Part shown: in pieces, positions 37,483 to 46,419 of the stretch
How positions within the stretch are numbered: position 1 is the stretch's first letter
How the letters are laid out: each line of letters starts with the position of its first letter
NCBI GenBank assembly: GCA_022402445.1
Contig: JAKRSF010000008.1
Location: 496,001-560,000 of the forward strand
Source: Cyanobacteriota bacterium
GTDB taxonomy: Bacteria; Cyanobacteriota; Cyanobacteriia; CACIAM-69d
Direction: 5' to 3'
Length of the DNA stretch: 64,000 nt
The notes under the pieces: generated by a model
What the model saw: only the letters and a program-made list of their open reading frames with translations
Told to the model about the DNA's origin: nothing
Database searches by the model: none
Program-made: the position numbers and the translations under genes

Positions 37483-37920
37483 TCAGGAGTCGCCGGAGTG
37501 CTGCTGGCCCTGGTATTGGCAAAAGACAAACGCTTCAAACAGGCTACCCACGAGGGCGCAGGCTAGGGCGATGGTGAGGATGCCCTGCCAGGGCTGGCCG
37601 CTGCCAAATACCTTGAGCACATTCACCCAGGCTTGGCTGATCGGCCCCATGATCGCCCCGACGCCGGGTAGCCAGGTGCCGAATTTGAGCCCCAGGGTGC
37701 CTGCGGCCAGAACGGCGGCGGGGGTGCCGAAACTCAGGGCCGCCGCGATCGCGAGGGCCTGGGCAAAGGTTAGGGAATGGGGCGGGAGAACTCCTTTGCC
37801 AGTTCCATAGCTCGGTTTTTCGTAGCTAGACATGGATGGCCGACCCGTATAGGACATGGTGAGAGGGGGGCAAGGCGAACAGGGGGAATGCCGTAGTGGT
37901 TCCGTTTCTGTGTCCATCAT
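37483..37920 (-). CDS. Hypothetical membrane protein
   Basis: This is a protein of up to 145 residues. A Ser/Pro-rich N-terminal 45 residues precede two or three hydrophobic segments (FAQALAIAAALSFGTPAAVLAAG, a short central stretch, and ILTIALACALVGSLFEAFVF). No family was recognised. Three ATGs (37920, 37857, 37833) are possible, none with a good ribosome binding site; the last, giving MSSYEKPSYGTG, is also reasonable. It stands alone, ending against repeat copy C. Confidence 0.6.
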   Translation of the reverse strand: MMDTETEPLRHSPCSPCPPLTMSYTGRPSMSSYEKPSYGTGKGVLPPHSLTFAQALAIAAALSFGTPAAVLAAGTLGLKFGTWLPGVGAIMGPISQAWVNVLKVFGSGQPWQGILTIALACALVGSLFEAFVFCQYQGQQHSGDS

Positions 37921-38077
37921 CCGAGGCGAACTGACGCCTGCGGGAAACCTGGCACAAATGTTTAGTTAATATCTTTGAATCCTTTTAATGCTGGCGGTCG
38001 GCCAAAATTAAGGGGACTCCATAAAGATTGATGATCAAATCCTGCTCCAGGATCGCCCCCTTAAAAATCGTTAAGCC

Positions 38078-38899
38078 ATGTTTCTTTTTCTGTCTAAACT
38101 ATTGCCGTTGGTAATCTATCCCCTGGGGTTTGCCTGTTGTTTGATGCTGGTGGCCCTGGGGTTGCTGTGGCGGTTTCCGCGCTGGGCGGCGATCGCGATC
38201 GCGGTGGCGGTGCTGGAGCTGTGGGTGTTCAGCAGTGGCTTGGTGGCGAGCGCCCTGGTGGGTTCCCTGGAGGGGCGGGCGGTGGCGTTGCAGGAGCGCA
38301 CCAGCGGGTTGCCCTATGGATCTTTGCCAACGGCGGATGCGATCGTGGTGCTGGGGGGGGCCACCAAAAGTGCCCTGCCGCCGCGCCCCTGGGTGGATTT
38401 GGCCGAAGAGGGCGATCGCGTGCTCTATGGGGCCAAGCTCTACGGGGATGGCAAAGCGCCGAAGTTGATTATGAGCGGCGGGCGCATTGACTGGATCGGC
38501 CAGGGGGGTGCGCCCGAGTCGGCGGATATGGCGACGATCGCGGAGGCCATGGGGGTACCGGCGCGGGATATTTTGCAGGATCCGACGTCCTTAAATACGC
38601 GCCAAAATGCGGAAAATGTGGCCAAACTCCTCCAGCAATACAATCTCAAAAAAATTCTGCTGGTGACTTCGGCAATGCACATGCCCCGCTCCTATGGGAT
38701 TTTTAAGCGGTTGGGGATGGAGGCGATCGCGGCTCCGACGGATTTTTGGGTGACGGAGGGGGATTGGGCGGGGCGCACCAAAACGAAGGCCGCGATCGCC
38801 CTGAATCTATTGCCCGATGCGGAAAATTTACGGGGCACCACCCGCGCCCTCAAGGAATATATCGGCCTGATGGTTTATTGGTTGCGGGGATGGGTTTAG
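38078..38899 (+). CDS. YdcF/ElyC-like DUF218 protein
   Basis: This is a 273-residue protein with two N-terminal membrane helices (about residues 5-30 and 34-58) and a DUF218 domain from about 85. That domain has ADAIVVLGGATKS, KLIMSGGRIDW, SLNTRQNAENVAKLL and LLVTSAMHMPRSYGIFKRLGM, the order seen in SanA/ElyC/YdcF proteins. The family is linked to cell-envelope integrity and peptidoglycan or lipid-carrier metabolism, with unknown chemistry; the domain faces the periplasm in ElyC. It is monocistronic and converges on the K+ channel gene. Confidence 0.88.
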   Translation: MFLFLSKLLPLVIYPLGFACCLMLVALGLLWRFPRWAAIAIAVAVLELWVFSSGLVASALVGSLEGRAVALQERTSGLPYGSLPTADAIVVLGGATKSALPPRPWVDLAEEGDRVLYGAKLYGDGKAPKLIMSGGRIDWIGQGGAPESADMATIAEAMGVPARDILQDPTSLNTRQNAENVAKLLQQYNLKKILLVTSAMHMPRSYGIFKRLGMEAIAAPTDFWVTEGDWAGRTKTKAAIALNLLPDAENLRGTTRALKEYIGLMVYWLRGWV

Positions 38900-38997
38900 G
38901 GGCTGTTTTGTGGGGTGAATGGCAATGCCTATGGCCCCCGTTCCATGGACCTAGGAAATTGATGGGAAGCCATGGATCGATATGGATTTTGGGGAAT

Positions 38998-39843
38998 TTA
39001 GGGGGAATCCTGGGGCGCTTTTGAGCGATCCAGCATGGGCACAATTTCCGGAAGAGGTGCCCCGCAGCGCTTGCAGAATCGGGCATCGACGTCGTGAAAT
39101 TCCAGGCCGCAAATGAGGCAAGGATCGGAAATTTTTTGGAGGGTTTTGACAAATTGCCGCACCAAATCCCCCACCTGCCAAGGAATTAAAATGACGCCCG
39201 CCGCGATCGTACTCAGGGTGACCAAACGGCCCGCATCGGATCGGGGGGTAATGTCCCCAAAGCCGACGGTGGTGGTGGTGACGACGGTGAAGTAGAAAGC
39301 GTCTAAAAAGTTGCGAATGTGGGTTTGGGGAAGGTTGTGTTCCACCTGGTAGATGGATCCGGCGGCGACGAATAGAAAACTGCCCAGGGCGAGGGCAACG
39401 CGGATGGGAATTTGTAGATCCTGTCGGCCCAGGCGTCGCAAGAGTTCAATGCTGCCGCTGAAGCGCAATAGCCGCAAAATTCGCAGCGATCGCAGCAGCC
39501 GCAGAAACAGCACATCACTGCCCAGGAGCATCGGGACGATCGCGGCGGCATCCAGGAGGGCTAGGGGTGTGAAGGGATAGCGCCAGGGGCGGGGGGCGCA
39601 CCACCAGCGCAGGGCATATTCCACCGTGAACAGGACCGCGATCGCGCGATCGCCCCACTCCAGCGCCCGCCGCAGATCCGCCGGAATCGCAAAGGTACTC
39701 GCCACAAACGACAGGGACGCCGCCGCGATCGCCCCCACCAAAAAACCATTGAGCAGCACACTGGCCGCCGTGTCATAGCCATCGAGCAGCGCCGCCAACC
39801 GCGATCGCCACCTTGCCCCCTCGCTCTCCGGGTCCACTACCAC
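38998..39843 (-). CDS. Voltage-gated-type K+ channel with C-terminal zinc ribbon
   Basis: This is a 281-residue, six-helix ion channel subunit. S4 is FLRLLRSLRILRLLRF, with Arg every third or fourth position. The pore helix and filter are FYFTVVTTTTVGFGDITP; TVGFGD replaces the commoner TVGYGD and is still compatible with K+ selectivity. The C-terminus (DPCLICGLEFHDVDARFCKRC) contains two CxxC pairs and looks like a small zinc ribbon on the cytoplasmic side, instead of the RCK or cyclic-nucleotide domain often seen. A metal- or redox-linked gate is only a guess. It starts at a GTG (39843); a GTG two codons later is equally possible. Confidence 0.88.
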   Translation of the reverse strand: MVVDPESEGARWRSRLAALLDGYDTAASVLLNGFLVGAIAAASLSFVASTFAIPADLRRALEWGDRAIAVLFTVEYALRWWCAPRPWRYPFTPLALLDAAAIVPMLLGSDVLFLRLLRSLRILRLLRFSGSIELLRRLGRQDLQIPIRVALALGSFLFVAAGSIYQVEHNLPQTHIRNFLDAFYFTVVTTTTVGFGDITPRSDAGRLVTLSTIAAGVILIPWQVGDLVRQFVKTLQKISDPCLICGLEFHDVDARFCKRCGAPLPEIVPMLDRSKAPQDSP

Positions 39844-39969
39844 CGCCGCCGATCCCCGTCCCTACGGAATGACCCCCCCATGATCCTCTGAATTGCTCCA
39901 GATGCTCAGGGGAATGCCCAGGGAAATGCCTAGGCAACCGTCCCAGGCCCAGGGCACTAACCGCGATCG

Positions 39970-40953
39970 CTACACATAGGTCCAAACCTGATCCAGCAGG
40001 CGATCGAGCCCCGATCGCGTCACCGACGAAATAGCCAGCACCGGCTGCCCGTGGATCGCCGCCAGGGTTTCCGCAATCTCCGTCGCCATCTCCTCATCGA
40101 GGGCATCAAGCTTACTCACCGCCAGGATTTGCGGCCGCTCCTCCAGCCCGTGGCCGTAGGCCCGCAGCTCCCCCTGAATGGTTTGGTAGTCCGCGATCGG
40201 ATCCGCCGACGTGCCATCCACCAAATGCAGCAGCACCCGGGTCCGCTCCACATGGCGCAAAAATTCATGGCCCAGGCCCAACCCCGTATGGGCTCCCTCG
40301 ATCAGCCCCGGAATATCCGCAAACACGGTCCCATCCCCCGTGGGCTTGCGCACCACCCCCAAATTCGGCACCAGGGTCGTAAAAGGATAGTCCGCAATCT
40401 TTGGCTTCGCCGCCGACAGGGCCGAAATCAACGTCGATTTCCCCGCATTCGGCAGGCCCACAATGCCCACCTCCGCCAGCAGTTTCAACTCCAGCAGGAG
40501 CGATCGCGCCTCCCCCGGCAGTCCCGGCAGGGCATGTTCCGGCGCGCGGTTGCTATTGCTCAAAAAGTGGGCATTTCCTAACCCCCCCTTGCCCCCCGCC
40601 GCCGCCTTAAAGCGCTGTCCCGGCTCCGTCAAATCCGCCAAAAGCGCCTTCGTGCCCGCATCATAGAGCAGCGTCCCACAGGGCACCTCCACCTCCAAAT
40701 CCTTGCCCGATCGCCCGGTGCAATTGCTCGGGCCGCCGCGCATCCCCGATTCCGCCTTAAATTCCCGGCGATAGCGAAAATCCAGCAGGGTTTGCAGGCG
40801 ATCGGTCGCCACAAAAATCACCGACCCCCCCCGACCGCCATTGCCCCCCGCCGGACCGCCTGCGGGCACATACTTCTCCCGCCGAAACGCCACAATGCCG
40901 TCGCCGCCGTCACCGGCCTGCACAAAAATTTCAGCGCGATCAATAAATTGCAT
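39970..40953 (-). CDS. obg: GTPase Obg
   Basis: This is a 327-residue Obg. The Gly-rich Obg domain ([26 protein letters not shown]) spans about residues 1-158, and the GTPase domain follows with P-loop [30 protein letters not shown] and the specificity motif SKLDALD. The C-terminal OCT domain found in some Obg proteins is absent, as in other cyanobacteria. It is a 50S ribosome assembly and stress-response GTPase. The ATG at 40953 gives the universal Obg N-terminus; the open frame further upstream is non-coding. Confidence 0.96.
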   Translation of the reverse strand: MQFIDRAEIFVQAGDGGDGIVAFRREKYVPAGGPAGGNGGRGGSVIFVATDRLQTLLDFRYRREFKAESGMRGGPSNCTGRSGKDLEVEVPCGTLLYDAGTKALLADLTEPGQRFKAAAGGKGGLGNAHFLSNSNRAPEHALPGLPGEARSLLLELKLLAEVGIVGLPNAGKSTLISALSAAKPKIADYPFTTLVPNLGVVRKPTGDGTVFADIPGLIEGAHTGLGLGHEFLRHVERTRVLLHLVDGTSADPIADYQTIQGELRAYGHGLEERPQILAVSKLDALDEEMATEIAETLAAIHGQPVLAISSVTRSGLDRLLDQVWTYV

Positions 40954-42200
40954 GGACCGTAGGACAAGAAGGTGGAATGGGGAACTCAGCGCAAACGCGG
41001 CGGGCAAGCCCCTAACCATACCATTTTGACTGACGCCGTTTGCCCCCCTCAATGATCCAAAACATGCCCTGCCATGGCCCCCGCCCCATCCGGCCAGGGC
41101 CGGAGCCATCGGCGTTGGCGACCCTTTTGGGATCACCCCAGGGCAGACCCCAGTCCCCAGGATGCCGCCGCCGTTGACGCCTAGGGCCGTGCCCCCAGGT
41201 GCCCACCTCAGGGCCGTCTGCAACGGAAATGGGAAGCCGTGTTTTGGCCTGATCGGCCCGAGGGCAGGTGCGAAAAGACACGGTCCAGACATGCCCTAAA
41301 CCGCGTCGCCGCCGCGAACAATTGAAACTTGAATAGGAATGCATCCTATGTAACAATCACCTCCCCAGGGTCAGGGTAGGGTAAGGGCATTCTGGGGTGC
41401 CCAACCTGTCGAACCGCTGCCGTCAAGCCAAGGGGCTCTTGACTGGAAGACACGGCACGGAACGATCAGAGATTGAGATTTGTTGAGAGTAATTGAGCGC
41501 TTCGCTACGTTTTTGGGCATTGTATTCATGAAGCGAAATGACGATCCCATAACAAGCACAAAGTTCAGTCGGACTATGTGTTTTATCGTCAAGGATTCAT
41601 AATTACAGCCCATCGCAGACATAACTTGAACATAATCTCCCCAGGATAGAACTAGACCCAAGGGGCGATGATTCTCGCCCCAATCCCCGAGGTGCAGTGG
41701 CTGGGAATTGAATGGGTTCTATTGGGGTCGCGGGTTCGGTGATGGGTTGATTGAGGCTGGTTCAGTCCCTTTTTAGACCCTTTTTGATCGAGGCCGCGAT
41801 CGCGCCCCTAGGGCCATTGACCCCTAGCTGCTGAATCTGAAAATCGAATCGCCCTAACGGTAAATTTACCTAGATCGAACCTCTGACGGACTGGGGATGA
41901 TCCCCTCGGGCCGCTTGGAAGGGGCAACAATCCCTAGGGACTGAAGTTAATCGGCACCTCGTTTTTGAAGCGATGGTTCGCCTTAGGGCAAATCGGTTTC
42001 AGATTCATGTTTAGATTTATGAAGCAACGGCTGATCATCACCGTCCTAGCGCATGGGCATCGGGGATCGAACGGCCTTTGGGGTGGCGGGTTCTACGGGG
42101 GGCGGAGTGTGAGGGCGTAGGTGCTAGCTAGGGCCAGCCCGCGCCAGATTGGGCCAGCTATTGGGTAGTTACAACGCGATCGTTGATGGAGGAATGCACC
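40954..42200. other. Long non-coding region with hairpins between obg and a sensor kinase gene
   Basis: This is 1.25 kb without a credible gene, the largest gap in the window. The part from 41340 on is AT-richer and nearly free of HIP1. It holds a hairpin GGGGCGA/TCGCCCC (41662-41668 with 41675-41681) and a perfect 12-base palindrome GGTAAATTTACC (41859-41870). A further small GGGGAT/ATCCCC hairpin lies near 41896. An open frame on the minus strand (41371-41661) lacks a ribosome binding site and any family match. It may carry a small RNA or a structured leader for the kinase gene; no known motif was identified. Confidence 0.45.
41859..41870. promoter_or_regulatory. Perfect palindrome GGTAAATTTACC, possible operator
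   Basis: A 12-base perfect inverted repeat with an AT core stands about 330 bases upstream of the sensor kinase start. Its form suits a dimeric regulator, but no regulator is named. Confidence 0.3.
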
Positions 42201-43502
42201 ATGTTCACGGTTTATCCTGCCCTGGCGGGGGGGCTATCGGCCTTGGGGGCGCTCTATCGATCGCTGGCGCGCAGTCCCCAGGTGTTGGTGGTGGCGATCG
42301 CGGTGGTGACGATCGCGGCGATCGTGGGGGTGCCGTCCTGGGGGATGGATCTGCGGACCCCAGCGGGGGCCATGGGGGCGCTGGCCTATCTCCTGCTGTG
42401 GGGGATCGCGTTGATGGCGTTGCGGAACCGCGATCGTCAGGCCCGGTTGGTGCAGTCGGCCCTCGAATTGGCGAATGGGGAGCTGAAGCGCAAGTCCACG
42501 GATCTAAGCCGCGCCCTAGAGGAGTTGCAGCGGGCTCAGGTGCTGCTGGCCCAGGCGGAAAAAATGTCGGGCATTGGGCAGTTGGCGCGGGGGATGGCCC
42601 ATGAATTGAATAATCCCCTCAGTTTTATCTATGGCAATTTGGAGCATCTGGAGCGCTATGGGGCGGACCTGCTGGCCCTGATCGATGCCCAGGATCGCCT
42701 GTGGCACCATCTGGAGGGGGCGGTGGCCCTACCGGCGACGGTGGCTCCGTTCTATGAGGCGGTCGAGCAGCAGCGGCGGCTGTTGGAGCTGGAGTTTGTG
42801 CGGGAGGATTTTCCGGCGGCGGCGCGCTCAATTCGTTCAGGCACGGACCGCATCCACGCGATCGCCAACTCGTTGATTGTGTTTTCGCGGCTCAATCGCC
42901 AGGGGATCACCACCTGCGATATCCACGACAGTATTGATAGTGCCCTGACCCTGTTGCAGGATCGCCTGCGCACGGGCTGCCAGGGGCGCGGCATTCAGGT
43001 GACCTGCCACTACGGCCTGACGGCGAAGATCGATGGCATTGCCGGGGAACTGGAGCAGGTGATTGCGAATTTATTGGTCAATGCGATCGATGCCTGTGAG
43101 GACAAGGCCCAGACGGGGGGCTATGGCGATCAGGAGCAGCCTCGGGTGGAAATTACCACGGTGCTGCTGCCGAATGATCGCGCCCAATTGACCATTGCGG
43201 ACAATGCCATGGGGATTCCGGAGGCCATCCGCGATCGCGTGTTTGACCCGTTTTTCACCACCAAGCCCGTGGGCCAGGGCACCGGTCTGGGGCTAGCCAT
43301 TTGCTATCAAATCGTCACCCAACAGCACGGCGGCACCCTCGAATGGCGATCGCACCCCGGCCAAGGTACGGAATTTCACCTCACCTTGCCCCTGCGCCAA
43401 AGCCTGCGGCGATCGCCAGGTACCCCAGAATTGCACCGCTTGGCCCTGCCGACCGCCCCCGAGCGATCGCGAGACCGAACCGCCACCACCGTCGCCGCGT
43501 AG
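42201..43502 (+). CDS. Two-component sensor histidine kinase
   Basis: This is a 433-residue kinase. Two N-terminal membrane helices (about residues 24-45 and 56-75) flank only a very short loop, so it has no real periplasmic sensor domain. A coiled coil ([38 protein letters not shown]) leads to the H-box [20 protein letters not shown]. The ATPase domain follows with N-box [11 protein letters not shown]1 IADNAMGIP and G2 GTGLGLAI. The start is the ATG at 42201, seven bases after GGAGGA; ATG 42186 and TTG 42183 precede that site. No response regulator is adjacent. The final codons run GCC-GCG-TAG, where the stop belongs to repeat copy F. Confidence 0.92.
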   Translation: MFTVYPALAGGLSALGALYRSLARSPQVLVVAIAVVTIAAIVGVPSWGMDLRTPAGAMGALAYLLLWGIALMALRNRDRQARLVQSALELANGELKRKSTDLSRALEELQRAQVLLAQAEKMSGIGQLARGMAHELNNPLSFIYGNLEHLERYGADLLALIDAQDRLWHHLEGAVALPATVAPFYEAVEQQRRLLELEFVREDFPAAARSIRSGTDRIHAIANSLIVFSRLNRQGITTCDIHDSIDSALTLLQDRLRTGCQGRGIQVTCHYGLTAKIDGIAGELEQVIANLLVNAIDACEDKAQTGGYGDQEQPRVEITTVLLPNDRAQLTIADNAMGIPEAIRDRVFDPFFTTKPVGQGTGLGLAICYQIVTQQHGGTLEWRSHPGQGTEFHLTLPLRQSLRRSPGTPELHRLALPTAPERSRDRTATTVAA

Positions 43503-43596
43503 GGGTGGGGTCTCCCCACCCAGCCCCACCCAGTCACCCCGCCCCTCTCAATTCCATTACCCCGCCCAGCCCCACCCAGTCACCCTGCCCCGTCTG
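43497..43596. repeat. CCGTAGGGG-family sequence, copy F (partial), supplies a stop codon
   Basis: CGCGTAGGGGTGGGGTCTCC opens a left-end hairpin (GGTGGGG, TCT, CCCCACC). TAG at 43500-43502 is the stop of the sensor kinase. The unit CCCAGCCCCACCCAGTCACC occurs twice (about 43519 and 43565) in place of a normal core and right end. Confidence 0.7.
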
Positions 43597-43740
43597 TCCA
43601 ATGGAGGCCAAGCGTGTCGCCAATTTGGGGCAATTCTTTCGGCAATGTTAAGGAATGCGAATCCCCAGATCAGCGCTCCCACGGGGCGGTGGTAAGCTGG
43701 CACATGCCCCATTTAACAAAAACCTAAGGAAGCAGCGGAC

Positions 43741-44805
43741 ATGACTGGGTTGACCGAAGTTCCCTACCTGTTGCGGGCCCTCAAGGGTGAGCAACTGCCC
43801 CGGCCCCCCGTGTGGATGATGCGTCAGGCGGGGCGCTATATGAAAATTTATCGGGATCTTCGCGAAAAGTACCCGTCCTTCCGGGAGCGCTCGGAAAACC
43901 CGGACCTGGCGATCGAGATTTCCCTGCAACCGTTCCGCGCCTTCGCGCCCGATGGGGTGATCATGTTCTCGGATATCCTCACGCCCCTGCCGGGGATCGG
44001 GATTCCCTTTGACATCATCGAGAGCCGGGGGCCGATTATTGATCCGCCCATCCGCACGATGGAGCAGGTGCAAAAGCTGACGCCCTTCAATCCGGATGAG
44101 TCCCTGCCGTTCATCCGCACGATCCTGGGCACGTTGCGCCAGGAGGTGGGCAACCGGGCGACGGTGCTGGGGTTTGTGGGGGCTCCGTGGACGTTGGCGG
44201 CCTACGCGATCGAGGGCAAGAGCTCGAAGGATTACGCCACGATTAAGCGCATGGCCTTTTCTGAACCGGCGATCCTCCATGCCTTTTTGGAGAAGCTGGC
44301 GGATGCGATCGCGATCTACGTGTGCCATCAGATCGACTGCGGTGCCCAGGTGGTGCAAATGTTTGATTCCTGGGCGGGCCAACTGAGCCCCCAGGACTAT
44401 GACACCTTTGCCCTGCCCTACCAGCAGCGGGTGGTGCAGCAGGTGAAGCAAACCCATCCAGATACGCCGATGATCCTCTACATCAGCGGCAGCGCGGGCG
44501 TCCTAGAGCGCATGGGCCAGTCCGGGGTGGATGTGGTCAGCGTGGATTGGACCGTGGATATGGCCGATGCCCGCCGCCGTCTGGGGCCGAACCTGATGGT
44601 GCAGGGCAATATGGATCCGGGGGCGCTTTTTGGTTCCCAGGCGTTCATCCGCGATCGCATCCTCGACACGATTCGCAAGGCGGGGCCGACGGGCCACATC
44701 ATGAACCTGGGCCACGGGATCATTTCCACCACGCCCGAGGAAAATGCAGCCTTCTTCTTTGAGACCGCTAAACATGCGGATGAGCTGATGGCGATCGCCC
44801 GCTAG
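43741..44805 (+). CDS. hemE: Uroporphyrinogen decarboxylase
   Basis: This is a 354-residue enzyme. The first signature [20 protein letters not shown] holds the substrate-binding Arg residues. [14 protein letters not shown] follows with the catalytic-site Asp, and the second signature [16 protein letters not shown] comes next. The C-terminal LVQGNMDP-like [13 protein letters not shown] and HIMNLGHGI complete the barrel. It removes four carboxyl groups from uroporphyrinogen III on the way to haem and chlorophyll. AAGGAAG precedes the ATG. Repeat copy D and a terminator-like hairpin follow. Confidence 0.98.
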   Translation: MTGLTEVPYLLRALKGEQLPRPPVWMMRQAGRYMKIYRDLREKYPSFRERSENPDLAIEISLQPFRAFAPDGVIMFSDILTPLPGIGIPFDIIESRGPIIDPPIRTMEQVQKLTPFNPDESLPFIRTILGTLRQEVGNRATVLGFVGAPWTLAAYAIEGKSSKDYATIKRMAFSEPAILHAFLEKLADAIAIYVCHQIDCGAQVVQMFDSWAGQLSPQDYDTFALPYQQRVVQQVKQTHPDTPMILYISGSAGVLERMGQSGVDVVSVDWTVDMADARRRLGPNLMVQGNMDPGALFGSQAFIRDRILDTIRKAGPTGHIMNLGHGIISTTPEENAAFFFETAKHADELMAIAR

Positions 44806-44819
44806 GGTCTCTCCCGTCC

Positions 44820-44957
44820 CCGTAGGGGTTGGGTCTCCCCACCCTGGCCCGCCCGATCACCACAAACCCGTTCAACCTTGGAACAGGGATCGCGGGGGCT
44901 GGAATTTCAGGGGCGGGGATTCCGGTGGGAGCTGGGCGGGAAAACCCCGCCCCTACG
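44820..44957. repeat. CCGTAGGGG-family element, copy D
   Basis: It opens CCGTAGGGGTTGGGTCTCCC at 44820 and ends CCCCGCCCCTACGG at 44957. It is 138 bp long. The core CGATCACCACAAACCCGTTC is shared with copies A and C. It lies 14 bases after the hemE stop. Confidence 0.88.
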
Positions 44958-45044
44958 GTGGGATTTTTGGGGAAGTCCAACCCTTTTGGGGCCATTGCCG
45001 GTCTAAATCCAGTATCTGAGTCTAGATCTGAGTCAACCCAGGTG

Positions 45045-45085
45045 TCGCGCAGGGGGTCCACGGGGCCAACTGCGCGAGTTTTTTT
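45045..45085 (+). terminator. Intrinsic terminator between hemE and the SDR gene
   Basis: TCGCGCAG (45045-45052) pairs perfectly with CTGCGCGA (45070-45077); the 17-base loop may fold further. A G and then seven T follow. It is 240 bases past hemE, beyond the repeat, so it may end either the hemE transcript or a leader of the SDR gene. Confidence 0.75.
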
Positions 45086-45218
45086 GGGGGATCTCTGCAA
45101 AATTGAGCTTTTAGGGCAAACTTTTGAGGATAAGGACGGAGCGGCCCAGGGGCTGGCTCCGCCACAGCAAGATCAAGATCGAGAGTGATAGGCCGAGGAG
45201 TGCGCGATCGCAGGGGCT

Positions 45219-46253
45219 ATGGGTAAACGTATTTTCATCACCGGGGGCAGTGGCTGCATCGGCCACTACGTCATCGAGCAACTGGCGGCCAATCCGGCCC
45301 ATGAATTGTTTGTCCTGGTGCGCGATCGGGCCAAATTGCGGGCGGATCTGGCGGATCTGGCCAATGTGACGGTCCTCCAGGGGGATCTCAAGCGCATTCA
45401 CCAGTTTGCGGATCTGCTCAAAACTGTGCAGGTGGCGATCGCGATCGCGACCGCGTGGGGGGGCGCGGACACCTTTGACGTGAACGTGGTCAAAACCCAA
45501 GCCCTGATGGAGCTGCTCGATCCCCAGGTGTGCGAACAGGTGCTGTATTTCTCCACCGCCAGCATCCTCAACCGCGACGGGCAATTGCTCAAGGAGGCGG
45601 GCCAAATCGGCACGGACTATATCCGCACGAAATACGATTTCGCTCAACGGTTAGGGAAATTGGCGATCGCCCCCAAAATTACCTGCCTGTATCCGACCCT
45701 GGTGCTGGGGGGCGGCCCCGACGGCAACCCCGCCTCCCACCTGACCGGCGGCATCGCCGAAGTGGTCAACTATCTACCCCTCCTGCGGTGGCTGCGGGCG
45801 GACGGCAGTTTTCACTTCATCCACGCCTACGACATTGCCCAGGTGGTCACCCACCTCGTTGAAACGCCGCCGGATCCGGGCGATCGCGGCCCCCGGCATC
45901 TGGTGTTGGGCAACGATCCCCTCACGGTGGACCAGGCGATCGCGGCCTTGTGTACCTATCGCGGCGTCCAGCGGGGCTGGTTTACGATCCCCCTCTCCTT
46001 CGCCCTAGCCAATGTGCTGATCGACTGGTTCAAGGTGCAGCTCGCCCCCTGGGATCGCTTCTGCATGGCCTATCGCCACTTCACCTACAGTCCCCACGTC
46101 AGCGCCGCCACCTACGGGCGATCGCCCCACTGCCCCCGGTTTGAAGATGTCCTGCGCCTGAGCGGCATCGCCCCCGATCCCACCGGCAACCTTCCTGCTG
46201 ATCGCCCCCAAACGGTGGCCGACGCCGCGATCGCCGCCCCCCCCGAACCGTAG
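45219..46253 (+). CDS. NAD-dependent epimerase/dehydratase (extended SDR)
   Basis: This is a 344-residue extended short-chain dehydrogenase. The nucleotide fold is ITGGSGCIGHYVIEQL (TGxxGxxG form). FSTAS is followed by the catalytic YxxxK in TDYIRTKYDFA. The FHFIHAYDIAQVV block is typical of NAD-dependent epimerases. The substrate, a sugar nucleotide or another alcohol, cannot be named. The ATG at 45219 begins three residues before the first beta strand. Its TAG stop (46251-46253) is the TAG of the CCGTAGGGG end of repeat copy E, so the C-terminal Ala/Pro residues may have been set by that insertion. Confidence 0.88.
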   Translation: MGKRIFITGGSGCIGHYVIEQLAANPAHELFVLVRDRAKLRADLADLANVTVLQGDLKRIHQFADLLKTVQVAIAIATAWGGADTFDVNVVKTQALMELLDPQVCEQVLYFSTASILNRDGQLLKEAGQIGTDYIRTKYDFAQRLGKLAIAPKITCLYPTLVLGGGPDGNPASHLTGGIAEVVNYLPLLRWLRADGSFHFIHAYDIAQVVTHLVETPPDPGDRGPRHLVLGNDPLTVDQAIAALCTYRGVQRGWFTIPLSFALANVLIDWFKVQLAPWDRFCMAYRHFTYSPHVSAATYGRSPHCPRFEDVLRLSGIAPDPTGNLPADRPQTVADAAIAAPPEP

Positions 46254-46357
46254 GGGTTGGGTCTCCCAACCCTGCCCCCCGCGATCGCCCCAAAACCCTT
46301 GAATTCTGGGCAGATCAGGGGCCGGTGGGGCTGGACGGGGAAACCCCGCCCCCACGG
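46248..46357. repeat. CCGTAGGGG-family element, copy E, supplies a stop codon
   Basis: It starts CCGTAGGGGTTGGGTCTCCC at 46248 and ends GGGGAAACCCCGCCCCCACG near 46357, with one base changed in the outer inverted repeat. At 110 bp it is the shortest full copy. TAG at 46251-46253 ends the SDR gene. Confidence 0.85.
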
Positions 46358-46419
46358 TTGATCGAGGGGGAAACGATCGCGGTGGTGGGCCGTTGGGCGA
46401 CATTCCCTAATTCCAAAAA

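Larger units (their letters stand above)
44806..45218. other. Spacer between hemE and the SDR gene
   Basis: This 413-base gap holds repeat copy D (44820-44957), about 90 bases without notable signal, the terminator hairpin at 45045-45085, and the promoter area of the SDR gene. No gene is supported. Confidence 0.5.

Noticed and set aside
41371..41661. 96-codon open frame on the minus strand in the long spacer
   Set aside because: No ribosome binding site, no family features, and composition unlike the neighbouring proteins.
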